Shown piece by piece: positions 1 through 9,882 of a stretch of DNA of 35,326 bases. The stretch is taken from contig JASJCA010000051.1 of assembly GCA_030066215.1 (NCBI GenBank), forward strand, positions 1 to 35,326, read 5' to 3'. The notes under the pieces were generated by a model. It worked only from the letters and a program-made list of their open reading frames with translations, was not told where the DNA came from and did not search any database. This DNA comes from Rhodobacter sp. GTDB taxonomy: Bacteria; Pseudomonadota; Alphaproteobacteria; Rhodobacterales; Rhodobacteraceae. Numbering within the stretch: the first letter of the stretch is position 1; each line of letters opens with the position of its first letter. The position numbers and the translations under genes were made by a program.

Positions 1-28
1 ACAGATAGTTTAACGTTAAACTATCTGT
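1..28. promoter_or_regulatory. Perfect 28-bp palindrome upstream of maeB (candidate operator)
   Basis: The arm ACAGATAGTTTAAC is followed directly by its exact reverse complement, giving a perfect palindrome that ends 21 bases before the GTG of maeB. It touches the window edge, so it could extend further left. Dyads of this size and A/T content usually bind dimeric repressors (MarR, TetR or GntR type), but no regulator gene is visible here. Being so close to the start codon it would lie over or just after the transcription start, so a role as an RNA hairpin in the leader is also possible. Confidence 0.6.
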
Positions 29-49
29 CGAACCGAAAGGCCCGACTCA

Positions 50-2329
<2,280 letters not shown>

Positions 2330-2410
2330 CGGCCCGCTTGAATTTGGCGAGACGAGCGCCGCCGGTCGGTTCGCGTGAACCGGCATGGCAACTGACGACA
2401 GCTACCGCCG

Positions 2411-3394
2411 ATGGATGCCCTGAAATCTCTCAAAACAGCGCTTCGGCGCACGATCGTTCGGGCCGCGCCGGCCCTGCCCGCCTCGATCTCTGGGTCAGAC
2501 TGGTACTTTCGCCTGTCCGGCCGGTTGCCCGCAGACACGTTGGGGGTCGTCGCCTTTCACCGGCTGCCCGACAATCAGAGCACATGCCCCATTTGCGGAC
2601 AGCCCGGCATCACTCATGCGGCCCCGTACCCAAGCACGCGGGAACCGTTCCGCCAATGGCTCGTTTATTTCTGCACGAATTGCGGGACCGGCCACGTTCC
2701 GAATGCCGCGCATTTGCTGGAACATACCTTCGAGGGTGGCTTTTCCGACCGGCTGGTCGGCAACCGTTTGGTTCCGCCAGAGGACTATTTCTCGGACCGG
2801 GGTATGCAGGAGAACGCGAGTGGGTTTGCCCGGGCGGCCAGCCAGGCCAAGGCCTTGAAAAAGGCCGGGGCGCGCCTTGGCCGGGTGCTCGATTACGGCA
2901 GCGGCCCTGGCTACTTCTTGAAGGTCGCGGCGCCCGAGACCGCGTTTGCGATCGAGCCCGATCCGGACTCGGCGAAATATCTCGATTATCTCGGGGCAAC
3001 CCGTCTGGACGAAGACGCCCTGGATGAGATGCAATTCGATGCGATCGTCGCGTCGCATGTGATTGAACATTTCACCGAGACCGACGTGGTGCGCAGGGTG
3101 GGCCGGATGGTGGCGGCGCTGGCGCCTGATGGCAGGCTTTTGATCGAGGTTCCGCAGGGCGGGCACTCACGGCTTCATCTGACGGCACGCGACGACCCGC
3201 ACACATTGTTTTTCACCGCCGCGGGCTTGCGGGCGCTGGTCGAGCGGGCGGGCGGCCAGGTGGTGGCCTGTTTCGTTCGGTCGAAGGCAACGCATCAGGT
3301 GCGCGAGGACGCAATCTACCGGCCCGACCCCAATGACAGTTTCGCGTCAACGCTCGGTGGCGGTCTGACCGTAATCGCGCGCCCGAGCGCCTAG
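2411..3394 (+). CDS. Class I SAM-dependent methyltransferase with N-terminal zinc ribbon
   Basis: The 327-residue protein begins with a probable zinc ribbon (CPICG near residue 59 and CTNCG near 90). A Rossmann methyltransferase domain follows: the glycine-rich SAM loop VLDYGSGPGYFL near 160 and the post-motif-II segment IVASHVIEHF near 213. This arrangement is common in methyltransferases of sugar or glycan modification and in uncharacterised members, so the acceptor substrate cannot be told. No strong ribosome site precedes the ATG. It lies between maeB and prpE without an evident functional link. A 7-bp hairpin just after the stop may end its transcript. Confidence 0.8.
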   Translation: MDALKSLKTALRRTIVRAAPALPASISGSDWYFRLSGRLPADTLGVVAFHRLPDNQSTCPICGQPGITHAAPYPSTREPFRQWLVYFCTNCGTGHVPNAAHLLEHTFEGGFSDRLVGNRLVPPEDYFSDRGMQENASGFARAASQAKALKKAGARLGRVLDYGSGPGYFLKVAAPETAFAIEPDPDSAKYLDYLGATRLDEDALDEMQFDAIVASHVIEHFTETDVVRRVGRMVAALAPDGRLLIEVPQGGHSRLHLTARDDPHTLFFTAAGLRALVERAGGQVVACFVRSKATHQVREDAIYRPDPNDSFASTLGGGLTVIARPSA

Positions 3395-3409
3395 GCATTG
3401 CGCGGGACC

Positions 3410-3430
3410 ACACCACGAACCGAGTGGTGT
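3410..3430 (+). terminator. Hairpin after the methyltransferase gene
   Basis: ACACCAC at 3410-3416 pairs perfectly with GTGGTGT at 3424-3430 around a 7-base loop, 15 bases past the TAG stop. No run of T follows, so it may be a weak or Rho-assisted terminator, or simply an end-protecting stem. Confidence 0.4.
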
Positions 3431-3446
3431 AGTTCGGCTGAGTTGC

Positions 3447-3459
3447 GCTTTGCGAAAGC
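3447..3459. promoter_or_regulatory. Small TTTGC-type dyad upstream of prpE
   Basis: GCTTT and AAAGC flank a GCG centre, 210 bases before prpE. Propionate-metabolism regulators of the ScfR/PccR group in Rhodobacter are known to bind TTTGCAAA-like repeats. This site reads TTTGCGAAA and occurs once, so the assignment is only a suggestion based on the adjacent propionyl-CoA synthetase gene. Confidence 0.2.
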
Positions 3460-3668
3460 TTGTCTGGGCGTTGCGTGACCCACTCTGCCCGCCAACCGGA
3501 CTCCATCGCGGCCGCGCGCAGGCCATGTCCGCCGTAAAGGCCGCCGCGCAGCGTTGTCCAGATCGCGCTGACCGTTTCCGTTAACAGTGACCGGATAACG
3601 CAGCCCTGGCGCTTGCCCGACTGCCGCTGCCCCGCTATCACCCGCGCGACGCAGACGGAGGGCATACC

Positions 3669-5558
3669 ATGGGATACAAAGAGGTCTACGAGGCTTGGCA
3701 GGCCGACCCCGAGGCGTTCTGGATGCAGGCGGCGGACGCCATCGACTGGGACCGCAAGCCGTCGAAGGCGCTTTTTGCCGACAACGCCCCGCTCTACGAG
3801 TGGTTCGTCGACGGCATGGTCAACACCTGCTGGAACGCCGTCGACCGCCACGTCGCCACCCGCGGCGACCAGGCCGCGATCATCTATGACAGCCCCGTCA
3901 CCGACACCAAGGCGACCATTACCTATGCCGAGCTGCAGGACAAAGTCGCCAGGCTCGCCGGCGCGCTGCAGGCCCGCGGCGTGACCAAGGGCGACCGCGT
4001 CATCGTCTACATGCCGATGGTGCCCGAGGCGCTGATCGCCATGCTCGCCGTCACCCGCATCGGCGCCATCCATTCCGTCGTCTTCGGCGGTTTCGCTAGT
4101 AACGAGCTTGCCGTCCGCATCGACGACGCCCAGCCCAAGGCCATTCTCTCCGCCTCCTGCGGCATCGAGCCCGGCCGCGTCGTCGCCTACAAACCCCTCC
4201 TCGACGGCGCCATCGAGATGGCCGCCCACAAGCCCGATTTCACCCTGATCCTGCAACGCCCCCAAGCCGAGGCCGCTTTGCAGGACGGCCGTGATTTCGA
4301 CTGGCGGGAGGCGGTGGCTGCCGCCGACCCCGCCCCATGCGTCCCCGTCGAAGGTAACCACCCGGCTTACATCCTCTACACCTCCGGTACCACCGGCCAG
4401 CCCAAGGGCGTCGTACGCCCGACCGGCGGCCACCTTGTGGCGCTCAACTGGACCATGAAGAACATCTACGACATGGAGCCCGGCGAGGTATTTTGGGCCG
4501 CATCCGATGTCGGCTGGGTCGTCGGCCACAGCTACATCTGCTACGCCCCGCTGATCCACGGCAACACCACCATCGTCTTCGAGGGCAAACCCGTCGGCAC
4601 CCCCGACGCCGGCACCTTCTGGCGCGTGATCTCCGAGCATAACGTCAAAAGCTTCTTCACCGCGCCCACCGCCTTCCGCGCCATCAAGCGCGAGGACCCC
4701 AAGGGCGAGTTCCTGAAACCCTACGACATCTCCTGCCTGAAATACCTGTTCTTGGCGGGAGAACGCGCCGACCCCGACACCATCCACTGGGCCCACGACC
4801 TGCTGCAAATCCCCGTCATCGACCACTGGTGGCAGACCGAAACCGGCTACACCATCGCCGGCAACCCCGTCGGTATCGAACTTCTGCCCGTCAAGATCGG
4901 CTCCCCCACCGTGCCGATGCCGGGGCATGAGATCCACATCCTCGACGACGAGGGCGTTGAGCTGCCCGACGGAGAGCTCGGCGCCATCGCCGTCAAGCTC
5001 CCCCTGCCCCCGGGTACCCTGCCCGGCCTCTGGAACGCCGAGGAACGGTTCCGCAAGAGCTATCTCTCCAAGTTCCCCGGCTACTATGAAACCGGCGACG
5101 CCGGCATGAAGGACGAAGACGGCTATGTCTGGATCATGGCCCGCACCGACGACGTCATCAACGTCGCGGGCCACCGGCTCTCGACCGGCGGCATGGAGGA
5201 AGTCCTCGCCGCGCATCCGGATGTCGCCGAATGCGCCGTGATCGGCGTGACCGACCAGCTCAAGGGCCAGCTTCCCATGGGCTTCGTCTGCCTCACCAAG
5301 GGCGTCAACCGCCCGCATGACGAGATTGCCAAGGAATGCGTCAAGCTCGTCCGAGAGAAAATCGGCCCCGTCGCCGCCTTCAAGCTCGTCGCCGTCGTCG
5401 ACCGCCTGCCCAAGACCCGCAGCGGCAAAATCCTCCGCGCCACCATGGTCAAAATCGCCGACGGCGCCGAGTTCAAACTCCCCGCCACCATCGACGACCC
5501 GGCGATCCTGGACGAGATCAGGGAGTCGGTGGGGGAGTTGGGGTATCCAGTGGCTTGA
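3669..5558 (+). CDS. prpE: Propionyl-CoA synthetase (propionate-CoA ligase)
   Basis: The 629-residue acyl-adenylate synthetase activates propionate, and probably acetate or acrylate less well, with ATP and CoA. Visible motifs are the P-loop-like YTSGTTGQPKG near residues 237-247, the aspartate motif YETGDAG near 472, and the C-terminal catalytic lysine in RSGK at about residue 587. The N-terminal pattern YKEVYEAWQADPEAFW and the overall length fit PrpE better than Acs. GGAGGG sits six bases before the ATG, which fixes the start. It appears to be a single-gene unit, since the following locus is on the opposite strand. In marine Rhodobacterales PrpE also serves acrylate catabolism from DMSP; whether it does so here cannot be seen. 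Confidence 0.92.
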   Translation: MGYKEVYEAWQADPEAFWMQAADAIDWDRKPSKALFADNAPLYEWFVDGMVNTCWNAVDRHVATRGDQAAIIYDSPVTDTKATITYAELQDKVARLAGALQARGVTKGDRVIVYMPMVPEALIAMLAVTRIGAIHSVVFGGFASNELAVRIDDAQPKAILSASCGIEPGRVVAYKPLLDGAIEMAAHKPDFTLILQRPQAEAALQDGRDFDWREAVAAADPAPCVPVEGNHPAYILYTSGTTGQPKGVVRPTGGHLVALNWTMKNIYDMEPGEVFWAASDVGWVVGHSYICYAPLIHGNTTIVFEGKPVGTPDAGTFWRVISEHNVKSFFTAPTAFRAIKREDPKGEFLKPYDISCLKYLFLAGERADPDTIHWAHDLLQIPVIDHWWQTETGYTIAGNPVGIELLPVKIGSPTVPMPGHEIHILDDEGVELPDGELGAIAVKLPLPPGTLPGLWNAEERFRKSYLSKFPGYYETGDAGMKDEDGYVWIMARTDDVINVAGHRLSTGGMEEVLAAHPDVAECAVIGVTDQLKGQLPMGFVCLTKGVNRPHDEIAKECVKLVREKIGPVAAFKLVAVVDRLPKTRSGKILRATMVKIADGAEFKLPATIDDPAILDEIRESVGELGYPVA

Positions 5559-5571
5559 TGTTGGCGTCCGA

Positions 5572-5763
5572 CTAGGTTTGTTCATCCTTTACGCCGGGCT
5601 TCGCTTTAGGAGCCGCGTCCTGATCACGCCCGAAATGAACACTCAACTCGTTCTTCCCCGCCCTAACCAGTGCGCTAACCGGAACTCGTTTCCAGATGGC
5701 GAAGAGTACGAGGATCAGCAAGATTGCCAATGAAGCTAGTCCCAGTATCAGTGCTTCGCCCAT
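5572..5763 (-). CDS. Small single-helix membrane protein, third gene of the XRE-protease locus
   Basis: The 63-residue product has one hydrophobic helix at about residues 3-24, then a basic, polar tail ending in lysines and acidic residues. It begins 12 bases after the stop of the ImmA/IrrE-like gene and has AGAGGT eight bases before its ATG, so it is likely co-transcribed. I do not recognise the family. Its place behind a repressor and protease suggests it could be a membrane partner or effector of that module, but nothing in the sequence proves this. It converges on prpE, leaving 13 bases between the two stops. Confidence 0.6.
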   Translation of the reverse strand: MGEALILGLASLAILLILVLFAIWKRVPVSALVRAGKNELSVHFGRDQDAAPKAKPGVKDEQT

Positions 5764-5775
5764 CTCGGACCTCTG

Positions 5776-6354
5776 CTAGCGTTTCTTCACGGTTTGATAG
5801 AAGCGGGCCTCCGCGAGACCACATTTGGCAACCGAATAACTAGGTCCATACAACCTAGATACGGTTCCGGGGCTAAGGTTGTAATCGATCTCAGTTGTCG
5901 GGATGATGAGTGATCCGGCGAAGATGCTTGCCTCTCTTTCTTGGAGCGTATCAGTCCGTAGGTTTTCAAGGGATCCAGAGTCGTTGCGCGCAAACGCCTT
6001 GCCTGAACGAAAATGCAAAACCAGATGGCCGGTTTCGTGCGCTAGTACAAAAAGCGCACGTCTAAACTCCTCAGTTCCGGGCCTGTTCAACGCATCGTAC
6101 ACCCATTCCCGAAGGAAGAGGTGGCGTCCGCGATTGAACTTTGCGTATGCGACGACTTCACCCATACCTCGGAAGAAATCTTCACCCACAAACCAGTCGT
6201 ATTTTGGGATCAGATCGTACAGTCGATCCAACAGCAATTCGGGATCGACTGCTTGGTTTACCGCCGCTACCTCTTTGCGGAAGTGACAGGCAGACTCGAT
6301 GATCTTCACCTTTCGGGATTTTGATGGCTCATCCCTACGCCGCGGCGTCCGCAT
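5776..6354 (-). CDS. ImmA/IrrE-type zinc metallo-endopeptidase
   Basis: The 192-residue protein carries the zinc motif HETGH at residues 106-110, with a downstream glutamate in EREASIFAGSLIIP (about 139-141) as the usual third ligand, which defines the ImmA/IrrE (M78) family. Such proteases typically cleave a partner XRE repressor, as ImmA cleaves ImmR in ICEBs1 and IrrE cleaves DdrO in Deinococcus. The partner is encoded just upstream and overlaps it by 20 bases. The start at 6354 is chosen for GAGGA eight bases upstream; an in-frame ATG at 6465 lies deep in the upstream gene. G+C is visibly lower than in flanking core genes, suggesting acquisition. Confidence 0.85.
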   Translation of the reverse strand: MRTPRRRDEPSKSRKVKIIESACHFRKEVAAVNQAVDPELLLDRLYDLIPKYDWFVGEDFFRGMGEVVAYAKFNRGRHLFLREWVYDALNRPGTEEFRRALFVLAHETGHLVLHFRSGKAFARNDSGSLENLRTDTLQEREASIFAGSLIIPTTEIDYNLSPGTVSRLYGPSYSVAKCGLAEARFYQTVKKR

Positions 6355-6727
6355 CTTCACAATCCTCGCTGTCCCCGACCGATAAGTCGCTAATTGCCTT
6401 TTGGATTTGGTCAGCGCCGAGACATTCTCTGTTCTCGATGAATGCCGCCAATAATTCTGCCTCATTTTCGTTCTCGATTTCGATCACAAAGCGCTTTTGG
6501 CTTTTTAGACCTGCGTGCCGGAGTAACGATCGCTGAAGCTTGTCGAGCTTGTAAAAAGCGGCCAATCTTTCGTACCACTCCTCCGGAACCGACTTTCTTC
6601 CGACCTCAACGTTGGTGAGAAATGCCGGCGTAACACCAAGGTGTTCAGCTACTTCACGCAACTTTAGGCCTCTCGTACGCCTGAAGGTGCTGTTCGCCTT
6701 CCCAAATTCTGTCCGCTCAACTTTCAT
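6335..6727 (-). CDS. XRE-family helix-turn-helix repressor paired with the ImmA/IrrE protease
   Basis: The 130-residue protein has an XRE helix-turn-helix at about residues 18-45 (RGLKLREVAEHLGVTPAFLTNVE), then a helical middle and a very acidic C-terminal tail. GGAGGG lies five bases before the ATG. It is the first gene of a three-gene minus-strand unit and overlaps the protease gene. The promoter just upstream contains repeated CCTAT/ATAGG half-sites over its -35 and -10 elements, as expected for an autorepressor. By analogy with ImmR-ImmA it probably represses its own operon until the protease inactivates it. What triggers this, and any further target genes, are unknown. Confidence 0.85.
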   Translation of the reverse strand: MKVERTEFGKANSTFRRTRGLKLREVAEHLGVTPAFLTNVEVGRKSVPEEWYERLAAFYKLDKLQRSLLRHAGLKSQKRFVIEIENENEAELLAAFIENRECLGADQIQKAISDLSVGDSEDCEDADAAA

Positions 6728-6749
6728 AGCTTCCCTCCGCTGGTAAACT

Positions 6750-6785
6750 TACCTATCAAGGTATAGGCTGCCTGTCAATACCTAT
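6750..6785 (-). promoter_or_regulatory. Promoter and overlapping repressor half-sites of the XRE-ImmA locus
   Basis: On the minus strand a consensus -35 TTGACA (6778 down to 6773) is followed after 17 bases by TAGGTA (6755 down to 6750), a weak -10, about 22 bases before the XRE start. The element TACCTAT occurs at 6750-6756 and again at 6779-6785, with the inverted ATAGG at 6763-6767 between them. Half-sites therefore cover both promoter boxes, a typical autoregulated arrangement. Confidence 0.6.
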
Positions 6786-6946
6786 GGAACGCTGTTGCCA
6801 TTGGCACAATATATAGCGGCAGTTCAGTTGGTTACCTTACCGTTGCAACGGCGGAATTTGTGACGCAGAACAACCTTGACCCACATCATACCCCCACCCC
6901 CGTTCTACCCCTACCCTCCCCTCCTCACCAGACAGGAGGACCAGAT

Positions 6947-7246
6947 ATGCCCGACGAGACCCCCAAGGACAAAAAGACCTGGAGCGAAGAGGTTGAGGTT
7001 TCCGCCGACAAGCTGATGGAGAAGGTCAAGGAATGGGCCGCCGAGGCGTCGGTGCGCCGGATCCGCGTCAAGGAGCCCGATGGCGACATCGCCGTCGACA
7101 TTCCGCTGACCTATGGCGCGGTGGGCGCCGGTGCGCTGGTCATCGCCGCCCCGGTCCTCGCCATCGTCGGCGCGCTGGTTGCGTTTTTCGCCAAAGTGAA
7201 GGTCGAGATCGTGCGCGAAGAGGTCGAGGAAAAGGAAGAGGCCTGA
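6947..7246 (+). CDS. DUF4342-type small membrane-associated protein
   Basis: The 99-residue product starts with an acidic and basic amphipathic segment (WSEEVEVSADKLMEKVKEW), continues with VRRIRVKEPDGDIAVDIPLTYG, then one long hydrophobic helix at about residues 57-82 and a charged tail. This matches my recollection of the DUF4342 family, whose role is unknown. AGGAGG lies just upstream of the ATG at 6947. The frame stays open for 29 more codons upstream, but those are proline-rich and have no ribosome site, so the shorter form is preferred. It appears to be a single-gene unit between the XRE locus and the convergent DUF1737 gene. Confidence 0.8.
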   Translation: MPDETPKDKKTWSEEVEVSADKLMEKVKEWAAEASVRRIRVKEPDGDIAVDIPLTYGAVGAGALVIAAPVLAIVGALVAFFAKVKVEIVREEVEEKEEA

Positions 7247-7320
7247 GCGCCGTCGACCCGCGTTCCGGACACAGACCAGCGGCCCGGTCACTCGGGCAGC
7301 GATACCCGCCCCGCCGCAAA

Positions 7321-7342
7321 AGGGCGCGCCCCGGTGCGCCCT
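7321..7342 (-). terminator. Intrinsic terminator overlapping the stop of the DUF1737 gene
   Basis: Read on the minus strand, AGGGCGC (7342 down to 7336) and GCGCCCT (7327 down to 7321) form a 7-bp G+C stem with an 8-base loop, followed by TTT. The stem begins inside the TAG stop codon of the gene at 7341-7544. It could also slow transcripts arriving from the convergent DUF4342 gene. Confidence 0.65.
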
Positions 7343-7544
7343 ACCGATACCACTCCGACTGCTGCACCACTGCTTGCGAATATAGCAGCGCCCCCGGCGT
7401 TTTTGGATCGGTACCGCCCGCGATCGTCAGCGGCCCCCAAGGCTGCCAGCCGTTGTGGATCGCCGCTTCGACCTGGGCGCTGAGCCGGTCCGCCGCCTGG
7501 TCGGTCAGGATCTGGTAATGCGTGACATGAGGTTGGTGGGACAT
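7341..7544 (-). CDS. DUF1737 domain small protein
   Basis: The 67-residue protein reads HYQILTDQAADRLSAQVEAAIHNGWQPWGPLTI followed by a short strand-rich end with SQAVV. This fits the DUF1737 pattern (a tyrosine, a threonine-rich turn, NGWxxxG, then an ALV end), a small soluble fold of unknown function. GGAGGG stands seven bases before the ATG at 7544 and decides the start against a longer open frame that reaches 7640. It lies downstream of nadK on the same strand, but a 140-base gap containing a tandem repeat separates them, so separate transcription is likely. Confidence 0.75.
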   Translation of the reverse strand: MSHQPHVTHYQILTDQAADRLSAQVEAAIHNGWQPWGPLTIAGGTDPKTPGALLYSQAVVQQSEWYR

Positions 7545-7629
7545 CGAACACCCTCCGGAAGACTGGGTTTGCCCTCTGCCTAGTCGATTCCGGTTAACAC
7601 TGGATTTCCACGCGAATGCTGCACTGCAG

Positions 7630-7670
7630 TACCGACGCAATACCGACGTTTTACCGACGTTTTGCAGACG
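7630..7670 (+). repeat. Four tandem 11-bp repeats, copy 1 (TACCGACG type)
   Basis: TACCGACG occurs at 7630, 7641 and 7652, exactly 11 bp apart, and a degenerate fourth unit TGCAGACG follows in phase at 7663, then GCCCGA. The same array with the same degenerate fourth unit is found inverted at 16314-16354. It lies 14 bases beyond the nadK stop and about 86 bases upstream of the DUF1737 start. An 11-bp period places each unit on the same face of the helix, the pattern used by PhoB/OmpR-type response regulators. No function is proven. Confidence 0.8.
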
Positions 7671-7684
7671 CCCGACATCGCGGC

Positions 7685-8452
7685 TTAGACGAACTGCTCT
7701 CGGATCAGCCGTTCCTCCAACCCGTGGCCCGGATCGAACAGCAGCCGGTGCCGCACCTCCGGCGCGGTGCGCACCTCGACCGACCGCACCCGGCGCACCG
7801 AGCGCGAGTCGGCGTCCGCCATCACCGGACGCTTGTCGGCCTCGAGCACATCGAACCGTACCGCCGCCGACATCGGCAACAGCGCTCCGCGCCAGCGCCG
7901 CGGTCGGAACGGGGCGATCGCCGTCAGCGCCAGCACATCCGACCCGATCGGCAGCACCGGCCCATGGGCGGAATAGTTGTAAGCCGTTGATCCTGCAGGC
8001 GTACTAACCAAGGCGCCGTCGCAGACGAGTTCTTCCATCCGAACCTTTTCGTCCACCGACACGCGCAGTTTCGCCGCCTGCGGACCGGCCCTGAGCAACG
8101 ACACCTCGTTGATCGCCAGCGCCTCGGCGATTTGGCCGTCCACCGCCTCGGCGCGCATCCGCAGCGGATGGATCACCGTTTCCTCCGCCGCCGCGAGCCG
8201 TTCCAACAGCGCGTCGGCGCCATACTCGTTCATCAAAAACCCGATCGTGCCGCAGTTCATCCCGTAGACCGGCGTGTCCAAACGTTCGGTGCTATGCAGC
8301 GTCTGCAGCATGAACCCGTCGCCGCCCAGCGCCACGATCACCTCGGCCTCGACCTCAGGCACCGACCCGTAGGCCGCCGACAGTTCGGCCAGCGCCTCCT
8401 GCGCAATCTCCACCTCGCTGGCGGCAAAGGCAATTTTGCGGGTCTCCGCCAT
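7685..8452 (-). CDS. nadK: NAD kinase
   Basis: The 255-residue protein phosphorylates NAD to NADP with ATP or polyphosphate in the cytosol. It shows the GGDG motif (residues 43-46 in [10 protein letters not shown]), the NE/D motif (N115-E116 in INEVSL) and the glycine-rich [15 protein letters not shown] near 151-165. Its length is that of the shorter alphaproteobacterial enzymes. The ATG at 8452 is chosen because the family normally begins a few residues before the first beta-strand (KIAFAAS). The open frame upstream to 8767 runs into the divergent glyA gene and is spurious. It shares a 133-base divergent promoter region with glyA. Confidence 0.93.
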   Translation of the reverse strand: MAETRKIAFAASEVEIAQEALAELSAAYGSVPEVEAEVIVALGGDGFMLQTLHSTERLDTPVYGMNCGTIGFLMNEYGADALLERLAAAEETVIHPLRMRAEAVDGQIAEALAINEVSLLRAGPQAAKLRVSVDEKVRMEELVCDGALVSTPAGSTAYNYSAHGPVLPIGSDVLALTAIAPFRPRRWRGALLPMSAAVRFDVLEADKRPVMADADSRSVRRVRSVEVRTAPEVRHRLLFDPGHGLEERLIREQFV

Positions 8453-8509
8453 GGCCGTCAGAATGACGCCCGGGCCCGATTTGTCCAGCCAAGACGCACA
8501 TGACGCCGC

Positions 8510-8535
8510 AGGGGTCGCCCCTGGGGCTTCCGCCC
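8510..8535 (+). other. Two adjacent short hairpins in the glyA leader
   Basis: AGGGG at 8510-8514 pairs with CCCCT at 8518-8522, and GGGC at 8524-8527 pairs with GCCC at 8532-8535, side by side 50-75 bases before glyA. They could be part of a leader structure. I cannot match them to a known riboswitch class, and the G+C content makes chance stems common. Confidence 0.25.
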
Positions 8536-8585
8536 TCACCCACGATCGGGTAAGACCGCGCGCAATTCGCAACGGAGCCCGCCCT

Positions 8586-9881
8586 ATGAACGCACCCCAC
8601 CGCGACGACCGCTTTTTCACGCAGGACCTTGCCGATCGCGACCCCGAGCTATTCGGCGCCATCGACAAGGAGCTTGGCCGCCAACGCGACGAGATCGAGC
8701 TGATCGCCAGCGAAAACATCGCGAGCCTGGCGGTGATGCAGGCCCAGGGCGGGGTGATGACCAACAAATACGCCGAAGGTTACCCGGGCCGGCGGTACTA
8801 CGGCGGCTGCCAGTATGTGGACATCGCAGAAAGTCTCGCCATCGAGCGCGCCTGCCAACTGTTCGAGTGCGGCTTCGCCAACGTGCAGCCGAATTCGGGC
8901 AGCCAGGCCAACCAGGGCGTGTTCCAGGCGCTGCTGCAGCCCGGCGACACGATTTTGGGCATGTCGCTCGACGCCGGCGGGCATCTGACCCATGGCGCGC
9001 GGCCGAACCAGTCGGGCAAGTGGTTCAACGCGGTGCAATACGGCGTGCGCGAGGCTGACCTTCTGCCCGATTACGACCAGATCGAGGCGCTGGCGAAGGA
9101 ACACCGGCCCAAGATGATCATCGCCGGCGGTTCAGCGATCCCGCGCATCCTCGACTTCAAACGGTTCCGCGAGATCGCCGACATGGTTGGTGCATATCTG
9201 CTGGTCGACATGGCTCACTTCGCCGGCCTCGTCGCCTCGGGCCATTACCCCTCGCCCTTCCCGCACGCCCACGCCGCCACCACCACCACCCACAAGACCC
9301 TGCGCGGCCCGCGCGGCGGCATGATCCTCACAAATGACGAGGCTCTGGCGAAGAAATTCAACAGCGCGATCTTTCCCGGCATCCAGGGCGGCCCGTTGAT
9401 GCATGTGATCGCCGCCAAGGCCGTGGCCTTCGGCGAGGCGCTGCAGCCCGGCTTCAAGCTCTACCAAGAGCAGGTGATCAAGAATGCCCAGGCGATGGGC
9501 GACCAGCTGGTTCAGGGCGGGCTCGACCTGGTCACCGGCGGCACCGACAGCCACCTGTTGCTGGTCGATCTGCGGCCCAAGGGGGTGAAGGGCAACGCGA
9601 CCGAGACGGCCTTGGGCCGCGCCCACATCACGGTCAACAAGAACGGCATCCCGTTCGACACTGAGAAGCCGACGATCACCAGCGGCATCCGGCTGGGCTC
9701 GCCCGCGGGGACCACGCGCGGCTTCGGCGAGCCCGAGTTCCGCCAGATCGCCGATTGGATCGTGCAGGTGGTCGACGGGCTGGCGGCGCATGGCGAGGAC
9801 GGCAACGCCGCGGTCGAAACCCGGGTCAAGGCCGAGGTGCTGGCGCTTTGCGCGAGGTTCCCGATCTACCCCACGCTCTGA
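8586..9881 (+). CDS. glyA: Serine hydroxymethyltransferase
   Basis: The 431-residue PLP enzyme interconverts serine and glycine with tetrahydrofolate, feeding one-carbon units in the cytosol. Clear family signatures are [10 protein letters not shown] near residue 37, the [18 protein letters not shown] segment near 62-79, and the PLP lysine at about residue 237 in [14 protein letters not shown]. Length is typical. The start at 8586 follows GGAG and gives the expected N-terminus; an in-frame extension to 8436 overlaps the nadK start and is rejected. It is divergent from nadK and followed after one base by the DUF817 gene, probably in one transcript. Confidence 0.96.
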   Translation: MNAPHRDDRFFTQDLADRDPELFGAIDKELGRQRDEIELIASENIASLAVMQAQGGVMTNKYAEGYPGRRYYGGCQYVDIAESLAIERACQLFECGFANVQPNSGSQANQGVFQALLQPGDTILGMSLDAGGHLTHGARPNQSGKWFNAVQYGVREADLLPDYDQIEALAKEHRPKMIIAGGSAIPRILDFKRFREIADMVGAYLLVDMAHFAGLVASGHYPSPFPHAHAATTTTHKTLRGPRGGMILTNDEALAKKFNSAIFPGIQGGPLMHVIAAKAVAFGEALQPGFKLYQEQVIKNAQAMGDQLVQGGLDLVTGGTDSHLLLVDLRPKGVKGNATETALGRAHITVNKNGIPFDTEKPTITSGIRLGSPAGTTRGFGEPEFRQIADWIVQVVDGLAAHGEDGNAAVETRVKAEVLALCARFPIYPTL

Positions 9882-9882
9882 C

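Noticed and set aside
3213..5585. A very long minus-strand open frame across prpE
   Set aside because: It is antisense to the complete prpE gene, aspartate/glycine/valine-rich as expected from complementing G+C-rich codons, and has no recognisable domain.
6860..6946. N-terminal extension of the DUF4342 gene
   Set aside because: The extra 29 residues are proline-rich and lack a ribosome site, while AGGAGG stands correctly before the internal ATG.
8453..8585. Glycine or SAM-type riboswitch before glyA
   Set aside because: Only two short stems are seen; none of the conserved cores I know is present.
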